Positions 1 through 6,933 of a stretch of 14,645 bases of DNA are shown here, piece after piece. The position numbers and the translations under genes are program-made. The DNA is taken from NCBI GenBank assembly GCA_036260415.1, contig DASZZX010000146.1:1-14645 (forward strand). The letters are read 5' to 3'. The notes under the pieces are model-generated. The model ran no database searches and was not told the DNA's origin. It saw only the letters and a list, made by a program, of their open reading frames with translations. Each line of letters begins with the position of its first letter. Within the stretch, counting starts at the first letter, position 1. This stretch comes from DASZZX01 sp036260415. GTDB lineage: Bacteria; Actinomycetota; Nitriliruptoria; Nitriliruptorales; JAHWKO01.

Positions 1-495
1 TGCTTCTGGGGGGCCGAGAAGGCGTTCTGGCAGCTGGACGGCGTGCACACCACCGCGGTGGGCTACGCGGGCGGTTTCACGCCCAACCCGACCTACCACG
101 AGGTGTGCAGCGGGTCGACCGGCCACACCGAGGTGCTACTGGTGGTCTACGACCCCGAGGTGGTCACCTACGAGGAGCTCCTGCGGGTGTTCTGGGAGCA
201 GCACGACCCGACGCAGGGGATGCGGCAGGGCAACGACGTCGGGACGCAGTACCGCTCGGCGATCTACGTGTTCGACGACGCCCAGCGCGCGGCCGCGGAG
301 GCCTCGCGCGATCGCTACCAGGCTCGGTTGCGGGCCGCGGGCTACGGCGACATCACCACCGAGATCCGCGACGCCCCACCCTTCTACTACGCCGAGGACT
401 ACCACCAGCAGTACCTGTCGAAGAACCCCGGCGGCTACTGCGGGCTCGGTGGCACGGGCGTGTCCTGCCCGGTGGGGCTGACCGCCGCGGACTGA
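1..495 (+). CDS. msrA: Peptide-methionine (S)-S-oxide reductase MsrA, 5' truncated by the window edge
   Basis: This enzyme reduces the S-epimer of methionine sulfoxide in free or protein-bound methionine, repairing oxidative damage in the cytoplasm with thioredoxin as electron donor. The reading frame is open from base 1, and its first three residues (Cys-Phe-Trp, then Gly) are the GCFWG active-site motif, so the catalytic cysteine is the first residue visible and only a short N-terminus is missing. Other family signatures are YAGG, a GHTE motif, FWEQHDPTQ, GTQYRS and the C-terminal YHQQYLSKNPGGYCG segment followed by VSCP, which supplies candidate resolving cysteines. About 164 residues are present, against the usual 170-220. 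The TGA stop lies inside the short duplication flanking the downstream insertion sequence, so the gene is intact but its natural 3' flank has been displaced. Identification is secure; the true start lies outside the window. Confidence 0.96.
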   Translation, partial: CFWGAEKAFWQLDGVHTTAVGYAGGFTPNPTYHEVCSGSTGHTEVLLVVYDPEVVTYEELLRVFWEQHDPTQGMRQGNDVGTQYRSAIYVFDDAQRAAAEASRDRYQARLRAAGYGDITTEIRDAPPFYYAEDYHQQYLSKNPGGYCGLGGTGVSCPVGLTAAD

Positions 496-498
496 AAC
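493..498. repeat. Left copy of the IS target-site duplication (TGAAAC)
   Basis: The six bases TGAAAC abut the left inverted repeat and recur directly after the right one at 1975-1980. The first three bases are the msrA stop codon. ISL3 elements usually duplicate 8 bp. Only six are perfect with symmetric element ends; seven match (TGAAACG) if the left element edge is moved inward by two bases. Confidence 0.7.
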
Positions 499-525
499 GG
501 GGCCTTCGCGATGAACGCGGGGGCG
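499..525 (+). repeat. Left terminal inverted repeat of the ISL3 element
   Basis: The repeat begins GGGGCCTTCGCGATGAACGC and continues to 525. It matches the reverse complement of 1948-1974 except for one T/A difference at its seventh base. Confidence 0.92.
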
Positions 526-620
526 TGTGAGCTGGGCGAGGCGGGGATAGATGCTCTGAACGTGCGTATGGCCCCACGAGACTTGGTGCCGCTGAGCAAC
601 CGAGTCCGGAGGCCATACGC

Positions 621-1969
621 ATGGGTGAGGGTACGTCGTCGTTGGGGTGGGAGAACGTCTCGCTGCTCGGAGTCGCCGGGCTGCGGGTGGTGTGGGTGTG
701 GGAGTTCGCCGACGAGCGGCAGGTGCTGGTCGAGACGCCGGGGTCGGTGCAGGGGTGCTGGGTGTGCGGCCAGCGGGCCGAGTCCGGGGGGCGCCATGGG
801 GTGCAGGTGCGGGATCTGCCGATCGCGGGCAAGGCCACGCGGCTGGTGTGGCGCAAGCGGGAGTGGCGCTGCCGCGACTGTCGGCGCTCCTGGCGCGAGA
901 CGCACCCGCAGATCGCGGGGCGTGCGGCGCTGACCGAGCGGGCTCGGGCCGAGGCGGCCCGTCAGGTCGGCGAGGAGGGCCGGGCGGTCGCGGCGGTCGC
1001 GCGCGAGTTCGGGGTGGGCTGGCAGACGGTGATGCGTGCGGTGCGCGACCGGGCCGACCAGCTGTTCGCCGCCCAGCAGATCTACACGCGACAGACGCGC
1101 CCGTGCTTGGCGTTGGGGGTCGACGAGAAGGTCATGAACCGCGCGACGCGGGGGCGGCGTCGCCGTTACGTCACCGTGATCGTGGACCTGGCCCGCGGCG
1201 TGCCGCTGGACATCGTGGAAGGCCGTTCCCGGGCGGTGTTGCGCGCCTGGCTGGCGGCGCAGACCCCGGCGTGGCGGGCCGGCGTCAGGATCGCCACGCT
1301 CGACCCGGCCGCCCCCTACCGGGCGGCGTTGACCGATCCCGACGTGGGGCTGCCCAACGCCACGCTGGTGCTGGACCACTTTCACGCGGTGAAGTTGGCC
1401 AACGCGGCGATCGATGACGTCCGCCGGCGGGTGCAGAACCAGACGCTGGGCCACCGCGGCCGCAAGCACGACCCGCTGTACCAGATCCGCAAGCTGCTGC
1501 TGATGGCCCGCCACCGCCTCGACCAGCACGGCGCCGCCCGCGTCGACGCGGCCCTGACCGCCGGCGACCCTTACGACGAGGTGCGCTGCACCCACGCAGC
1601 CAAGGAACTGTTGCGCGACGTCTACGCCGCGCCGGACCGCTTCGCCGCCCGCGGTCGGCTCGAGGCGTTCTTCGAGTGGGCCGCCGAGGTGGACGTGCTC
1701 GAAGTGACCCGACTCGCCTCCACTATCGACCGCTGGCGCGCCGAGCTGATGGCCTACTTCCGCACCGGCGGCGCATCCAGCGGCAAGGTCGAGGCCGTCA
1801 ACGGCGAACTCGAAGCCGTCGACCGCACCGCCCGCGGCTTCCGCAACTTCATCAACTACCGCACCGGATGCTGCTCAAGACGGCCGTCGCCTGGCACACT
1901 CCCGTCACACCAAGACTCCGGGGCCGCCGCACTCAAAGCGAACCCGCCGCCCCCGCGTTCATCGCGTAG
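621..1969 (+). pseudogene. ISL3-family transposase, frameshifted near the C-terminus
   Basis: This is the DDE transposase of the surrounding IS. Counting from the ATG at 621, a C4 zinc finger lies at C46, C49, C84 and C87, a helix-turn-helix at roughly residues 108-145, and the likely catalytic triad is D168 (GVDEK), D228 (TLDPA) and E391 (SSGKVEAVNGELE), with the family motif LDHFH at 251-255. The frame is intact to GFRNFINYRT (about residue 415). After this the family-like ending RMLLKTAVAWHTPVTPRLRG...PAFIA continues in the +1-shifted frame and stops at TAG 1967-1969 inside the right repeat. Restoring one C near 1863-1865 would rejoin the frames into a protein of about 449 residues. Without it the original frame reads far past the IS into antisense of the next gene. 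It could be a real inactivating deletion, a sequencing error or, less likely, recoding. Confidence 0.85.
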
Positions 1970-1974
1970 GCCCC
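1948..1974 (-). repeat. Right terminal inverted repeat of the ISL3 element
   Basis: Read on the minus strand it begins GGGGCCTACGCGATGAACGC, the partner of the left end. It contains the TAG stop of the transposase (1967-1969). Confidence 0.92.
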
Positions 1975-1980
1975 TGAAAC
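1975..1980. repeat. Right copy of the IS target-site duplication (TGAAAC)
   Basis: Direct repeat of 493-498, directly after the right inverted repeat. It marks the original sequence downstream of msrA. Confidence 0.7.
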
Positions 1981-2001
1981 GTCAGCGTGCAGGGCGGCTC
2001 G

Positions 2002-2015
2002 CCGGCCTCCGCCGG
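2002..2015. terminator. Possible terminator hairpin between IS and the GGDEF gene
   Basis: CCGGC-CTCC-GCCGG forms a 5-bp stem with a 4-base loop, extendable outward by a G-U and a C-G pair. It lies between rightward genes and the 3' end of a leftward gene, where a two-way terminator is expected. There is no T-tract, so the call is weak. Confidence 0.3.
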
Positions 2016-2054
2016 TGCGGGTCACCTCTCCGCCTGGTCTCCCTCCCGCCCCGC

Positions 2055-4106
2055 TCAGCGCGCCACGGCGCGGGGGGTGCCGTCGTCGCCGTCACGTCGG
2101 TCGGCTCGGGGTGCGGCGACCGACGCCCTCACCCCCGCCGGTTCACCCGCGTGCCCTTGTCCCGGTTTCGGCTCGGTCGCTGGCTGACCGGGCCCGGGCG
2201 CCCCCCCGTGAGTTGCCCCGTCCGACCCCGGCTGCGACGCGTCGGGCGAGTCGCTCAGCGGCGCGGGGTCCGGGGACGGCCCGTGCGGAGCGCGTCCAGG
2301 CTCGGCGGCAGCCGGCTCGGGGCGGTCAGCTGCGACGTGACCGCCGCCGGGCTCGTCGCCGTCACCGCCGAGACGCCCGGGGCCCTCCGCCCCGTCCACG
2401 GTGGACGGTCGTGTGGCCACGCCGCCGGCGTGGGGCGGGTTGCGAGGCGCGCGCCGGCGCTGCTCGGCACCGATCGCTCCCGGCGACGATGGCCGGGTAG
2501 CGGGTCTGTCGGCCACCACGCGGCTGTCTCCCTCGCCGGGCGCGCCGGCCGGTCGCTGGGCCTGCCCCGGAGGCGCGTCCTGACCCGTCGGCGAGACGGA
2601 CCGCAGGGCCCGCCGCAGCCGCGCGCACGCGCCGCCGCCCGGTCCGGCGTCCGAGCAGCCCGCCCCGGCGAGGACGTCGAGCATCTGCAGGTGGTGCGCC
2701 AGCACGTCCTTCAGATGGGCGACCTGCTCGTCGGGCGTGTGCGGGTCCAGCCGGCCGAGCATCTGCGCGGCTGCGACCAGGCGCCTCTCGAGGTCGGCCG
2801 CCGCCGCCTCGATCAGCTCCGGGTCGGCATCGTCGGCCACGAGCGCGGTGACGTCGCCCAGCCGGCGGCCGGCCAGTCCCAGCTGCAGCTCCGCGCGCCG
2901 GACCGGATCGGTCGTCAGGTCCAGCCGGCGCTCCTCTAGCCACAGCCGCGCGTGCCACAACGCGTCCCCGGGATCGGCGGACCATGCGAGCGCGCCGGTC
3001 GCGGGGCCGGTCACCAGCAGCAGGGCAAGGACGCTGGCGAGCAGGTGCCGGCTGGGGCGGTGCCGGGGCCGACGCGATCTGCGGTCGTGGGTTGCGGGTG
3101 GTCCTCTTCGGGGCCGGACGAGGGGCTCCGGCCCCGGACGCGAGCGGCGGTCCACGGCCACGGCGCTGCCCGGACGGGACTTGGCGTACCGCTTCATCTC
3201 CGTGGCGGTCGCCACCACCGCGCGGTGGTCCCCCGGGCCTCCGGGGCTGCGGGCGATGCCGATGGAGACGCTCACCAGCGGGAACCGCCGACGCCTCCCA
3301 CGCCGGTCCCTCACCGCGATCCACCCCCTCGCGGCCTCGTCCGGGTCGTGGAAACCGGCCATTCGGTCGTCGAACGCCCTCACCACCGCCTCCGCGATGG
3401 ACGGCGCATCGACGGGGCGTGCGATGACCACGAAGTCGTCGCCCCCCACATGACCCACGAACGTGTCCGGCCGGGTGGCGGTCGCGCTCCGCAGGATCTC
3501 GGCGAGGGCGGAGATGACCGCGTCGCCCCGCAGGAAGCCGTAGCGGTCGTTGTAGGCCTTGAAGTTATCCAGGTCGCAGTACAGCAGCGCGGTCGGCTCG
3601 CCGGCACCGGTCCGACGGCGCAGTTCGGCGTCGATGGCGAGGTTCCCGGGCAGCCCGGTCAACGGCGAGGCACCCCGGATGGCGCGCGTCCGGCTCAGAA
3701 CACTGGCCACACGCGCCCCGAGCAGGGCGGCGTCGAAGGGCACCGCGGGCACCGATTCGTCGGCCTCGACCGCGAGCAGCGGGTCCCGTTCCCCTGTCGT
3801 CCGGTCCACCAGGAGCACGATCGCCGGGTTGCCCCAGCGCCAGTCCCGCCGTAGTGCCCGGCACAGCTCGATGTCGGCCCGATCGTCCCCGACCGAGCCC
3901 ACCAGCGTGACCGTCGGTGGGCGCTGGGCGACGAGCTCCTGCGCGGCCCCCGCCGTGTCCGCGGCAAGGCTCTCGATCCCCTGGCCAGCCAGGGCCCGCA
4001 CGATCTGTTCCCGACGCTGACCGTGCTGGTCGACCACGAGCACGAGCTCGTGGTGACCAGGGAGCGAGCTCCCCGTCCCCACCTCGACAGGCAGATCAAC
4101 GTGCAA
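2055..4106 (-). CDS. GGDEF-domain protein fused to a membrane anchor, DUF5667-like domain and disordered tail
   Basis: Residues 20-140 resemble a response-regulator receiver, but the phospho-acceptor Asp and conserved Lys are not recognisable, so it is probably a pseudo-receiver. Residues 147-320 form a GGDEF domain: SPLTGLPGN at 147-155, metal-site D178 (CDLDNF), YNDRYG at 185-190, and GGDDF at 221-225 in place of GGDEF/GGEEF. If active it would make cyclic di-GMP. A basic stretch then leads to one membrane helix (about 354-375), and residues 378-480 (ALWHARLWLEERRLDL onward) look like the helical DUF5667 domain of actinobacterial surface proteins. C484 and C494 might form a disulfide. Residues 505-683 are Pro/Gly/Asp-rich and probably disordered. 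The chosen TTG start has GAGGA nine bases upstream. GGDEF is certain from motifs; DUF5667 is from memory of the family; topology (N-terminus inside) is inferred from positive charges. Confidence 0.85.
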   Translation of the reverse strand: MHVDLPVEVGTGSSLPGHHELVLVVDQHGQRREQIVRALAGQGIESLAADTAGAAQELVAQRPPTVTLVGSVGDDRADIELCRALRRDWRWGNPAIVLLVDRTTGERDPLLAVEADESVPAVPFDAALLGARVASVLSRTRAIRGASPLTGLPGNLAIDAELRRRTGAGEPTALLYCDLDNFKAYNDRYGFLRGDAVISALAEILRSATATRPDTFVGHVGGDDFVVIARPVDAPSIAEAVVRAFDDRMAGFHDPDEAARGWIAVRDRRGRRRRFPLVSVSIGIARSPGGPGDHRAVVATATEMKRYAKSRPGSAVAVDRRSRPGPEPLVRPRRGPPATHDRRSRRPRHRPSRHLLASVLALLLVTGPATGALAWSADPGDALWHARLWLEERRLDLTTDPVRRAELQLGLAGRRLGDVTALVADDADPELIEAAAADLERRLVAAAQMLGRLDPHTPDEQVAHLKDVLAHHLQMLDVLAGAGCSDAGPGGGACARLRRALRSVSPTGQDAPPGQAQRPAGAPGEGDSRVVADRPATRPSSPGAIGAEQRRRAPRNPPHAGGVATRPSTVDGAEGPGRLGGDGDEPGGGHVAADRPEPAAAEPGRAPHGPSPDPAPLSDSPDASQPGSDGATHGGAPGPGQPATEPKPGQGHAGEPAGVRASVAAPRADRRDGDDGTPRAVAR

Positions 4107-4350
4107 GCGGCACCGTCCTCGCGGCGGACCCTGCCGAGTACGGTCCCCGGTCCCCGGGGGCCCGCACCGTCCCTAGTCACATCGGACCAGTTGGACGCGA
4201 CCTTGAACGGGAGGGGAGTTCGACATACCGGTCGCCCACGCAGACATGGTGAGGCGGCCGGGCGCCCGCGCACCCACCAAGCGCGGGCCCGTTGGCGGAC
4301 CCACCGAGCCGGCGACCGAAGGCGAGAGCCGCGGGACCATATCACCAATG

Positions 4351-4368
4351 GACGTTGACGGAAACGTC
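4351..4368. promoter_or_regulatory. Candidate operator: dyad GACGTT-N6-AACGTC overlapping the -35 box
   Basis: A perfect 6-bp inverted repeat with a 6-bp spacer covers the -35 hexamer (4355-4360) of the predicted promoter. That is a typical repressor-site position. The binding protein is unknown. As RNA the inner part could also form GACG-GAAA-CGTC, but it lies upstream of the predicted start of transcription. Confidence 0.4.
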
Positions 4369-4384
4369 GGTGGGGACGTAGGTT
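4355..4384 (+). promoter_or_regulatory. Predicted sigma70-type promoter of the Cys miniprotein gene
   Basis: TTGACG (4355-4360) and TAGGTT (4379-4384) are separated by 18 bp, matching the actinobacterial TTGACN-N18-TANNNT pattern. Transcription would start near 4391, giving a leader of about 28 bases before the ATG at 4419. Confidence 0.6.
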
Positions 4385-4418
4385 CGCGCTGCGTCGAGCG
4401 GCGAGGACGGGGACGCCC

Positions 4419-4595
4419 ATGTGTTACAACTGCGGCTGCGGGATGCCCGACGACGATCACGGCGACCCGCGCAACATCACCAACCGCACTTTCCAGCAGG
4501 CGGCCGACGCCGTCGGCCAGGAGCCGACCGCGGCACGTTCCAACACCCAGGAACTGCTCGAGCAGGTCGACCTGGCCACCGGGCAGAAGGCCTGA
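4419..4595 (+). CDS. Small conserved-type Cys-rich protein (58 aa, MCYNCGCGMPDDD...)
   Basis: This short gene starts at ATG 4419 with GAGGACGGGG just upstream and ends at TGA 4593-4595. The protein opens MCYNCGCGMPDDDHGDPRNI, so Cys2, Cys5 and Cys7 form CxxCxC, followed by an acidic DDD cluster. The rest (TFQQAADAVGQEP..., then QELLEQVDLATGQKA) looks like two short helices. I recall uncharacterised miniproteins in bacteria and archaea with the same opening and an acidic-helical remainder; that is memory, not a search. Three Cys close to the start suggest binding of a metal or iron-sulfur cluster, but no function is known. It has its own promoter and operator-like dyad upstream and a GC palindrome downstream, so it is probably a single-gene unit. 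It is convergent with the alcohol dehydrogenase. Confidence 0.82.
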   Translation: MCYNCGCGMPDDDHGDPRNITNRTFQQAADAVGQEPTAARSNTQELLEQVDLATGQKA

Positions 4596-4614
4596 CCCTC
4601 CAACGTCCCGCCGG

Positions 4615-4632
4615 CGCCTGCGGCCGCAGGCG
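4615..4632. terminator. GC palindrome, probable two-way terminator
   Basis: CGCCTGCGG-CCGCAGGCG is a perfect 18-bp palindrome (7-bp stem with GGCC loop as RNA). It lies 19 bases past the miniprotein stop and 20 bases past the convergent dehydrogenase stop. No T-tract is present, as is common in high-GC Actinomycetota. Confidence 0.5.
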
Positions 4633-4652
4633 ACCACGAGCACGAGGATCTG

Positions 4653-5696
4653 TCAGGCCGCGCCGGGAGGAACCAGGACGGCCCGTCCCTGGATGCGGCC
4701 GTTGTCGAGATCGTCGATCGCATCGTTGATCGCGTCGAGCGGGTACTGCTGGCTGAGGAGCGTGACCTTGCCCTGTGCGTGGAGCGTGATGAGCTCCACC
4801 AGGTCCACGTAGGTCCCGACGAGGTTGCCGACGAAGCTGATCTCGTTGAAGATGACCTGGATCGCCGGGATCTCGATCCGGTCGCCGTACCCGACCACGA
4901 AGTACGATCCGTGACCGCGAAGTAGCTTCCGGCCGTAGTCCAGCGTGCCGAACTCGCCCACGAAGTCGATCACGGCCTCGGCGCCGGCACCGCCGGTCAA
5001 CTCCTTCACCGCCTCCACCTGCCCGCCGTCGGCGAGGACCATGTGGTCCGCACCCCAGCCTTCGGCCAGCCTCAGGGTCTCCTCGCGGGTGTCCACTGCG
5101 ATGACGGTGGCGGGCGAGATCGCCTTCATGCACTGCAGTCCGATGTGGCCCAGGCCACCGATGCCGATGATCACGCAGTGGTCTCCCGCCGCCAGGAGTC
5201 CCGCGGCCTTCTTCACAGCGTGGAAGGCGGTCAGGCCGGCGTCGGCGTGGGGAGCCACATCCGCGGGTTGCAGCCCGTCCGGCAGCCCCACGAGGGTGCG
5301 GGCATTGGTCTTGAGCAGCTCGGCGAACCCTCCGGGGGAGTCGATCCCGGGGAAGACGCCCTCACCACAGTGCATGTCGTCGCCCTGACGACAGGGGAGG
5401 CAGACCCCGCAGGTCATCTGGACGTGGCAGATCACGGGGTCACCGACGCGGACGTGCTCGACGCCGTTGCCGACCGCCTCCACCCATCCGGCGTTCTCGT
5501 GGCCGAGGACGAACGGCAGGTCGAGATCGATGTCGGCCTGGTCCCGCCACATCCCCATGATGAAGTGCAGGTCCGTGCGGCACAGGCCAGCCCCACCGAC
5601 CCTGACGATGACGTCGAAGGGGTGCGAGATCTGTGGTTCGGGGATGTCGTCGATCTGCAGCGGTTGGTCGTACGCGTGGAGCCGGGCGGCCTTCAT
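4653..5696 (-). CDS. Zinc-dependent NAD(P)-type alcohol dehydrogenase (MDR superfamily)
   Basis: A 347-residue medium-chain dehydrogenase that would interconvert an alcohol and an aldehyde or ketone in the cytoplasm; the substrate cannot be read from sequence. The GroES-like half carries catalytic zinc residues C39 (GLCRTDLH) and H66/E67 (GHENAG), and the structural zinc lobe has C96, C99, C102 and C110. The Rossmann half has GIGGLGHIG at 178-186 and D202 after beta-2 (VDTREE), which favours NAD+ over NADP+. The ending NEISFVGNLVGTYVDLVEL and GRAVLVP resemble archaeal and actinobacterial tetrameric ADHs. I chose ATG 5696 because MKAARLHAYDQPLQ is the family start and GGGAG lies nine bases upstream; the frame stays open 34 codons further but that part has no family resemblance. 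No neighbour identifies a pathway. Confidence 0.94.
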   Translation of the reverse strand: MKAARLHAYDQPLQIDDIPEPQISHPFDVIVRVGGAGLCRTDLHFIMGMWRDQADIDLDLPFVLGHENAGWVEAVGNGVEHVRVGDPVICHVQMTCGVCLPCRQGDDMHCGEGVFPGIDSPGGFAELLKTNARTLVGLPDGLQPADVAPHADAGLTAFHAVKKAAGLLAAGDHCVIIGIGGLGHIGLQCMKAISPATVIAVDTREETLRLAEGWGADHMVLADGGQVEAVKELTGGAGAEAVIDFVGEFGTLDYGRKLLRGHGSYFVVGYGDRIEIPAIQVIFNEISFVGNLVGTYVDLVELITLHAQGKVTLLSQQYPLDAINDAIDDLDNGRIQGRAVLVPPGAA

Positions 5697-5980
5697 GGTC
5701 CTGCTCTCCCGATCGGTGGCGGGTGCGTTGGAGTGCTGGCCAAACGGCCCGTCACCCCGCGCGTGGCGGAGCCGCTCGAGCGTTGCAGCCGCGTCCACGG
5801 CAGCAGCCCGTCATCGCACTCGTTCGCACGACCCTCTGCGCTGGTCGAGGTCACCGCCAGCGGTTCGACGCTCGCGCTGGTGGGACACACGACGAACCTA
5901 GCGGCCGCGACGGCTGCAGTCCTGGCCGGCTCCGACCGCAACGCCGCGGGTGGCGGCGCCCCCCAGCGTAGGATGCGCTT
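5697..5980. other. 284-bp divergent intergenic region with an interrupted dyad
   Basis: This separates the leftward dehydrogenase from the rightward 303-residue gene, so promoters for both should lie here. The clearest structure is an inverted repeat CCGCCAGCG (5854-5862) / CGCTGGTGG (5875-5883) with 12 bases between and one G-T pair. TAGGAT at 5969-5974 could be a -10 box for a leaderless transcript starting at GTG 5981, or simply part of its ribosome binding site; no good -35 accompanies it. No gene is supported here. Confidence 0.5.
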
Positions 5981-6892
5981 GTGGACCGGGATGCCGACCG
6001 CACCGCCCGCGGCCTCACCTACCTGGAGCACCTGACGGCCGGGGACCTCGCGCTGCTGGCGCGTCATGCCGGGCCGGACGTCGACCCGGCCGCGACACTG
6101 ACCCGTCTGCGCGCCCGACCCGAACTGGCCGAGGACCTGCTCGGCGATCCCGCTCTGATCGAGGCGGTGTTCCCCACCGACCGACCCGTGGAGGATCCGC
6201 TGCTGCGTGCGTCGCCATTCCTGGTCTTCGCCGTCGCGGTCGCCCGGACCTGGCACGACCTCCACCGGCTGGCCTACGTGCAGGAATGGGCGGGAACGGG
6301 TCAGCGGCTGCCCGTGTTCGTCAGCGACGAGCTACGCGATCTGCTGGACGAACCCGCCTTGCGACTGTACCTCGCACAGCTCCTGGCATCCTACACCCGC
6401 GTGGCGAGCGGGGCGGTGTGGGTGCGCACGTCTCGCGGGCCGCGGCGCCGCCGTTTCAGCGAGCTCGACCTCGGCCGTCTGGCCTCGCTGCTGGAGGTCC
6501 TGCCGGAGGCGGCCCACCCGGGTGTCTACCGTCGGCTGGGGGACCTGGCGCTCTTCCTGACCGGAGTGTTCCCCGACCACACCCAGCGGCGGGCCTTCGG
6601 TCCGGTGGAGGTGCAGCGGCTGGGGCGTGCGGCGCGGCCTGCCGGCGGGACGTCCCACGCGGCACAGCGGCTGCTCGAAGCGGTCGAGGTTCGCGGCACG
6701 ATCGGGCTGCTGGAGCAGCTGGGCACGCGTTGGTACCGGCTCGCCCTGGATGCGGCGCCGGCGGCGGCTGGCACGCTGGGTGTCGTGGGGGCGGTCGCGG
6801 ACCGTTTCGGCGACGTGCGTCGGACGCTCAACCACCTGACCGACCGCTACCTCTTCCCCTTCCGCACGCGCTGGTTCCCGTCGGCGGCGTGA
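5981..6892 (+). CDS. Uncharacterised 303-aa protein, probably conserved in Actinomycetota
   Basis: I do not recognise a functional domain. The GTG start has AGGA seven bases upstream (GTAGGATGCGCTTGTG), and the frame is clean to TGA 6890-6892. The protein is mostly helical with no clear signal peptide or long membrane span. A hydrophobic block at about residues 78-92 (ASPFLVFAVAVARTWHDL) is followed by the blocks RLPVFVSDELRDLLDEP, LYLAQLLASYTRVASGAVWV and a basic PRRRRF. The strongest block is PGVYRRLGDLALFLTGVFPDH. These read like conserved parts of a cytoplasmic protein family seen in actinobacterial genomes (memory only). No typical catalytic motif is visible. It converges on the 124-residue unknown gene across a small hairpin. 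It is a real gene by start signal, codon use and protein-like composition; the function is unknown. Confidence 0.8.
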   Translation: MDRDADRTARGLTYLEHLTAGDLALLARHAGPDVDPAATLTRLRARPELAEDLLGDPALIEAVFPTDRPVEDPLLRASPFLVFAVAVARTWHDLHRLAYVQEWAGTGQRLPVFVSDELRDLLDEPALRLYLAQLLASYTRVASGAVWVRTSRGPRRRRFSELDLGRLASLLEVLPEAAHPGVYRRLGDLALFLTGVFPDHTQRRAFGPVEVQRLGRAARPAGGTSHAAQRLLEAVEVRGTIGLLEQLGTRWYRLALDAAPAAAGTLGVVGAVADRFGDVRRTLNHLTDRYLFPFRTRWFPSAA

Positions 6893-6912
6893 GGCGGCCG
6901 TCGCGAGCCGAG

Positions 6913-6926
6913 GCGGGTACACCCGC
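6913..6926. terminator. Possible terminator hairpin between convergent genes
   Basis: GCGGGT-AC-ACCCGC is a perfect inverted repeat (5-bp stem with TACA loop) within the 41 bases between two converging stop codons. It is short and has no T-tract. Confidence 0.4.
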
Positions 6927-6933
6927 GGGGCGC

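Larger units (their letters stand above)
499..1974 (+). mobile_element. ISL3-family insertion sequence, about 1476 bp
   Basis: The element is bounded by 27-bp terminal inverted repeats (499-525 and 1948-1974) that match at 26 of 27 positions, and by a short direct repeat on both sides. Its single gene encodes a transposase with the ISL3 layout: an N-terminal C4 zinc finger, a helix-turn-helix and a DDE catalytic core. The transposase stop codon falls inside the right repeat, as expected for a compact IS. The near-identical ends and visible target duplication suggest fairly recent insertion. It sits between the msrA stop codon and a hairpin at about 2002-2015 that may once have been the msrA terminator. 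Family assignment is confident; the exact IS name needs a database comparison. Confidence 0.93.
4107..4418. other. 312-bp divergent intergenic region
   Basis: This lies between the leftward GGDEF gene and the rightward miniprotein gene. It holds a good rightward promoter with an overlapping dyad (4351-4384). GC-rich dyads such as CCCCGGTCCCCGGGGGCCC lie near 4150-4165. No convincing leftward promoter was seen. Long frames crossing it on both strands have Arg/Pro/Ala-rich translations typical of antisense of GC-rich DNA, and I do not call them. Confidence 0.6.

Noticed and set aside
435..1595. A 386-codon minus-strand frame
   Set aside because: It is antisense to the transposase and msrA, with Arg/Pro/His-rich translation and no family resemblance.
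621..2939. A 772-codon open frame starting in the transposase
   Set aside because: After about codon 415 it is the wrong frame of the IS end and then antisense of the GGDEF gene; the length comes from the frameshift and GC-rich antisense openness.
4173..4643. A 156-codon minus-strand frame over the miniprotein region
   Set aside because: Its composition is Gly/Val/Arg-rich and it is antisense to the better supported miniprotein with its promoter and ribosome binding site.
4246..4812. A 188-codon plus-strand frame
   Set aside because: It runs through the miniprotein in another frame and into antisense of the dehydrogenase; Ser/Thr/Arg-rich noise.
5697..5798. 34-codon N-terminal extension of the alcohol dehydrogenase
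   Set aside because: The family starts at MKAARLHAYD, with a good ribosome binding site before ATG 5696.
5043..6035. A 330-codon plus-strand frame
   Set aside because: It is antisense to the dehydrogenase, whose motifs are complete.
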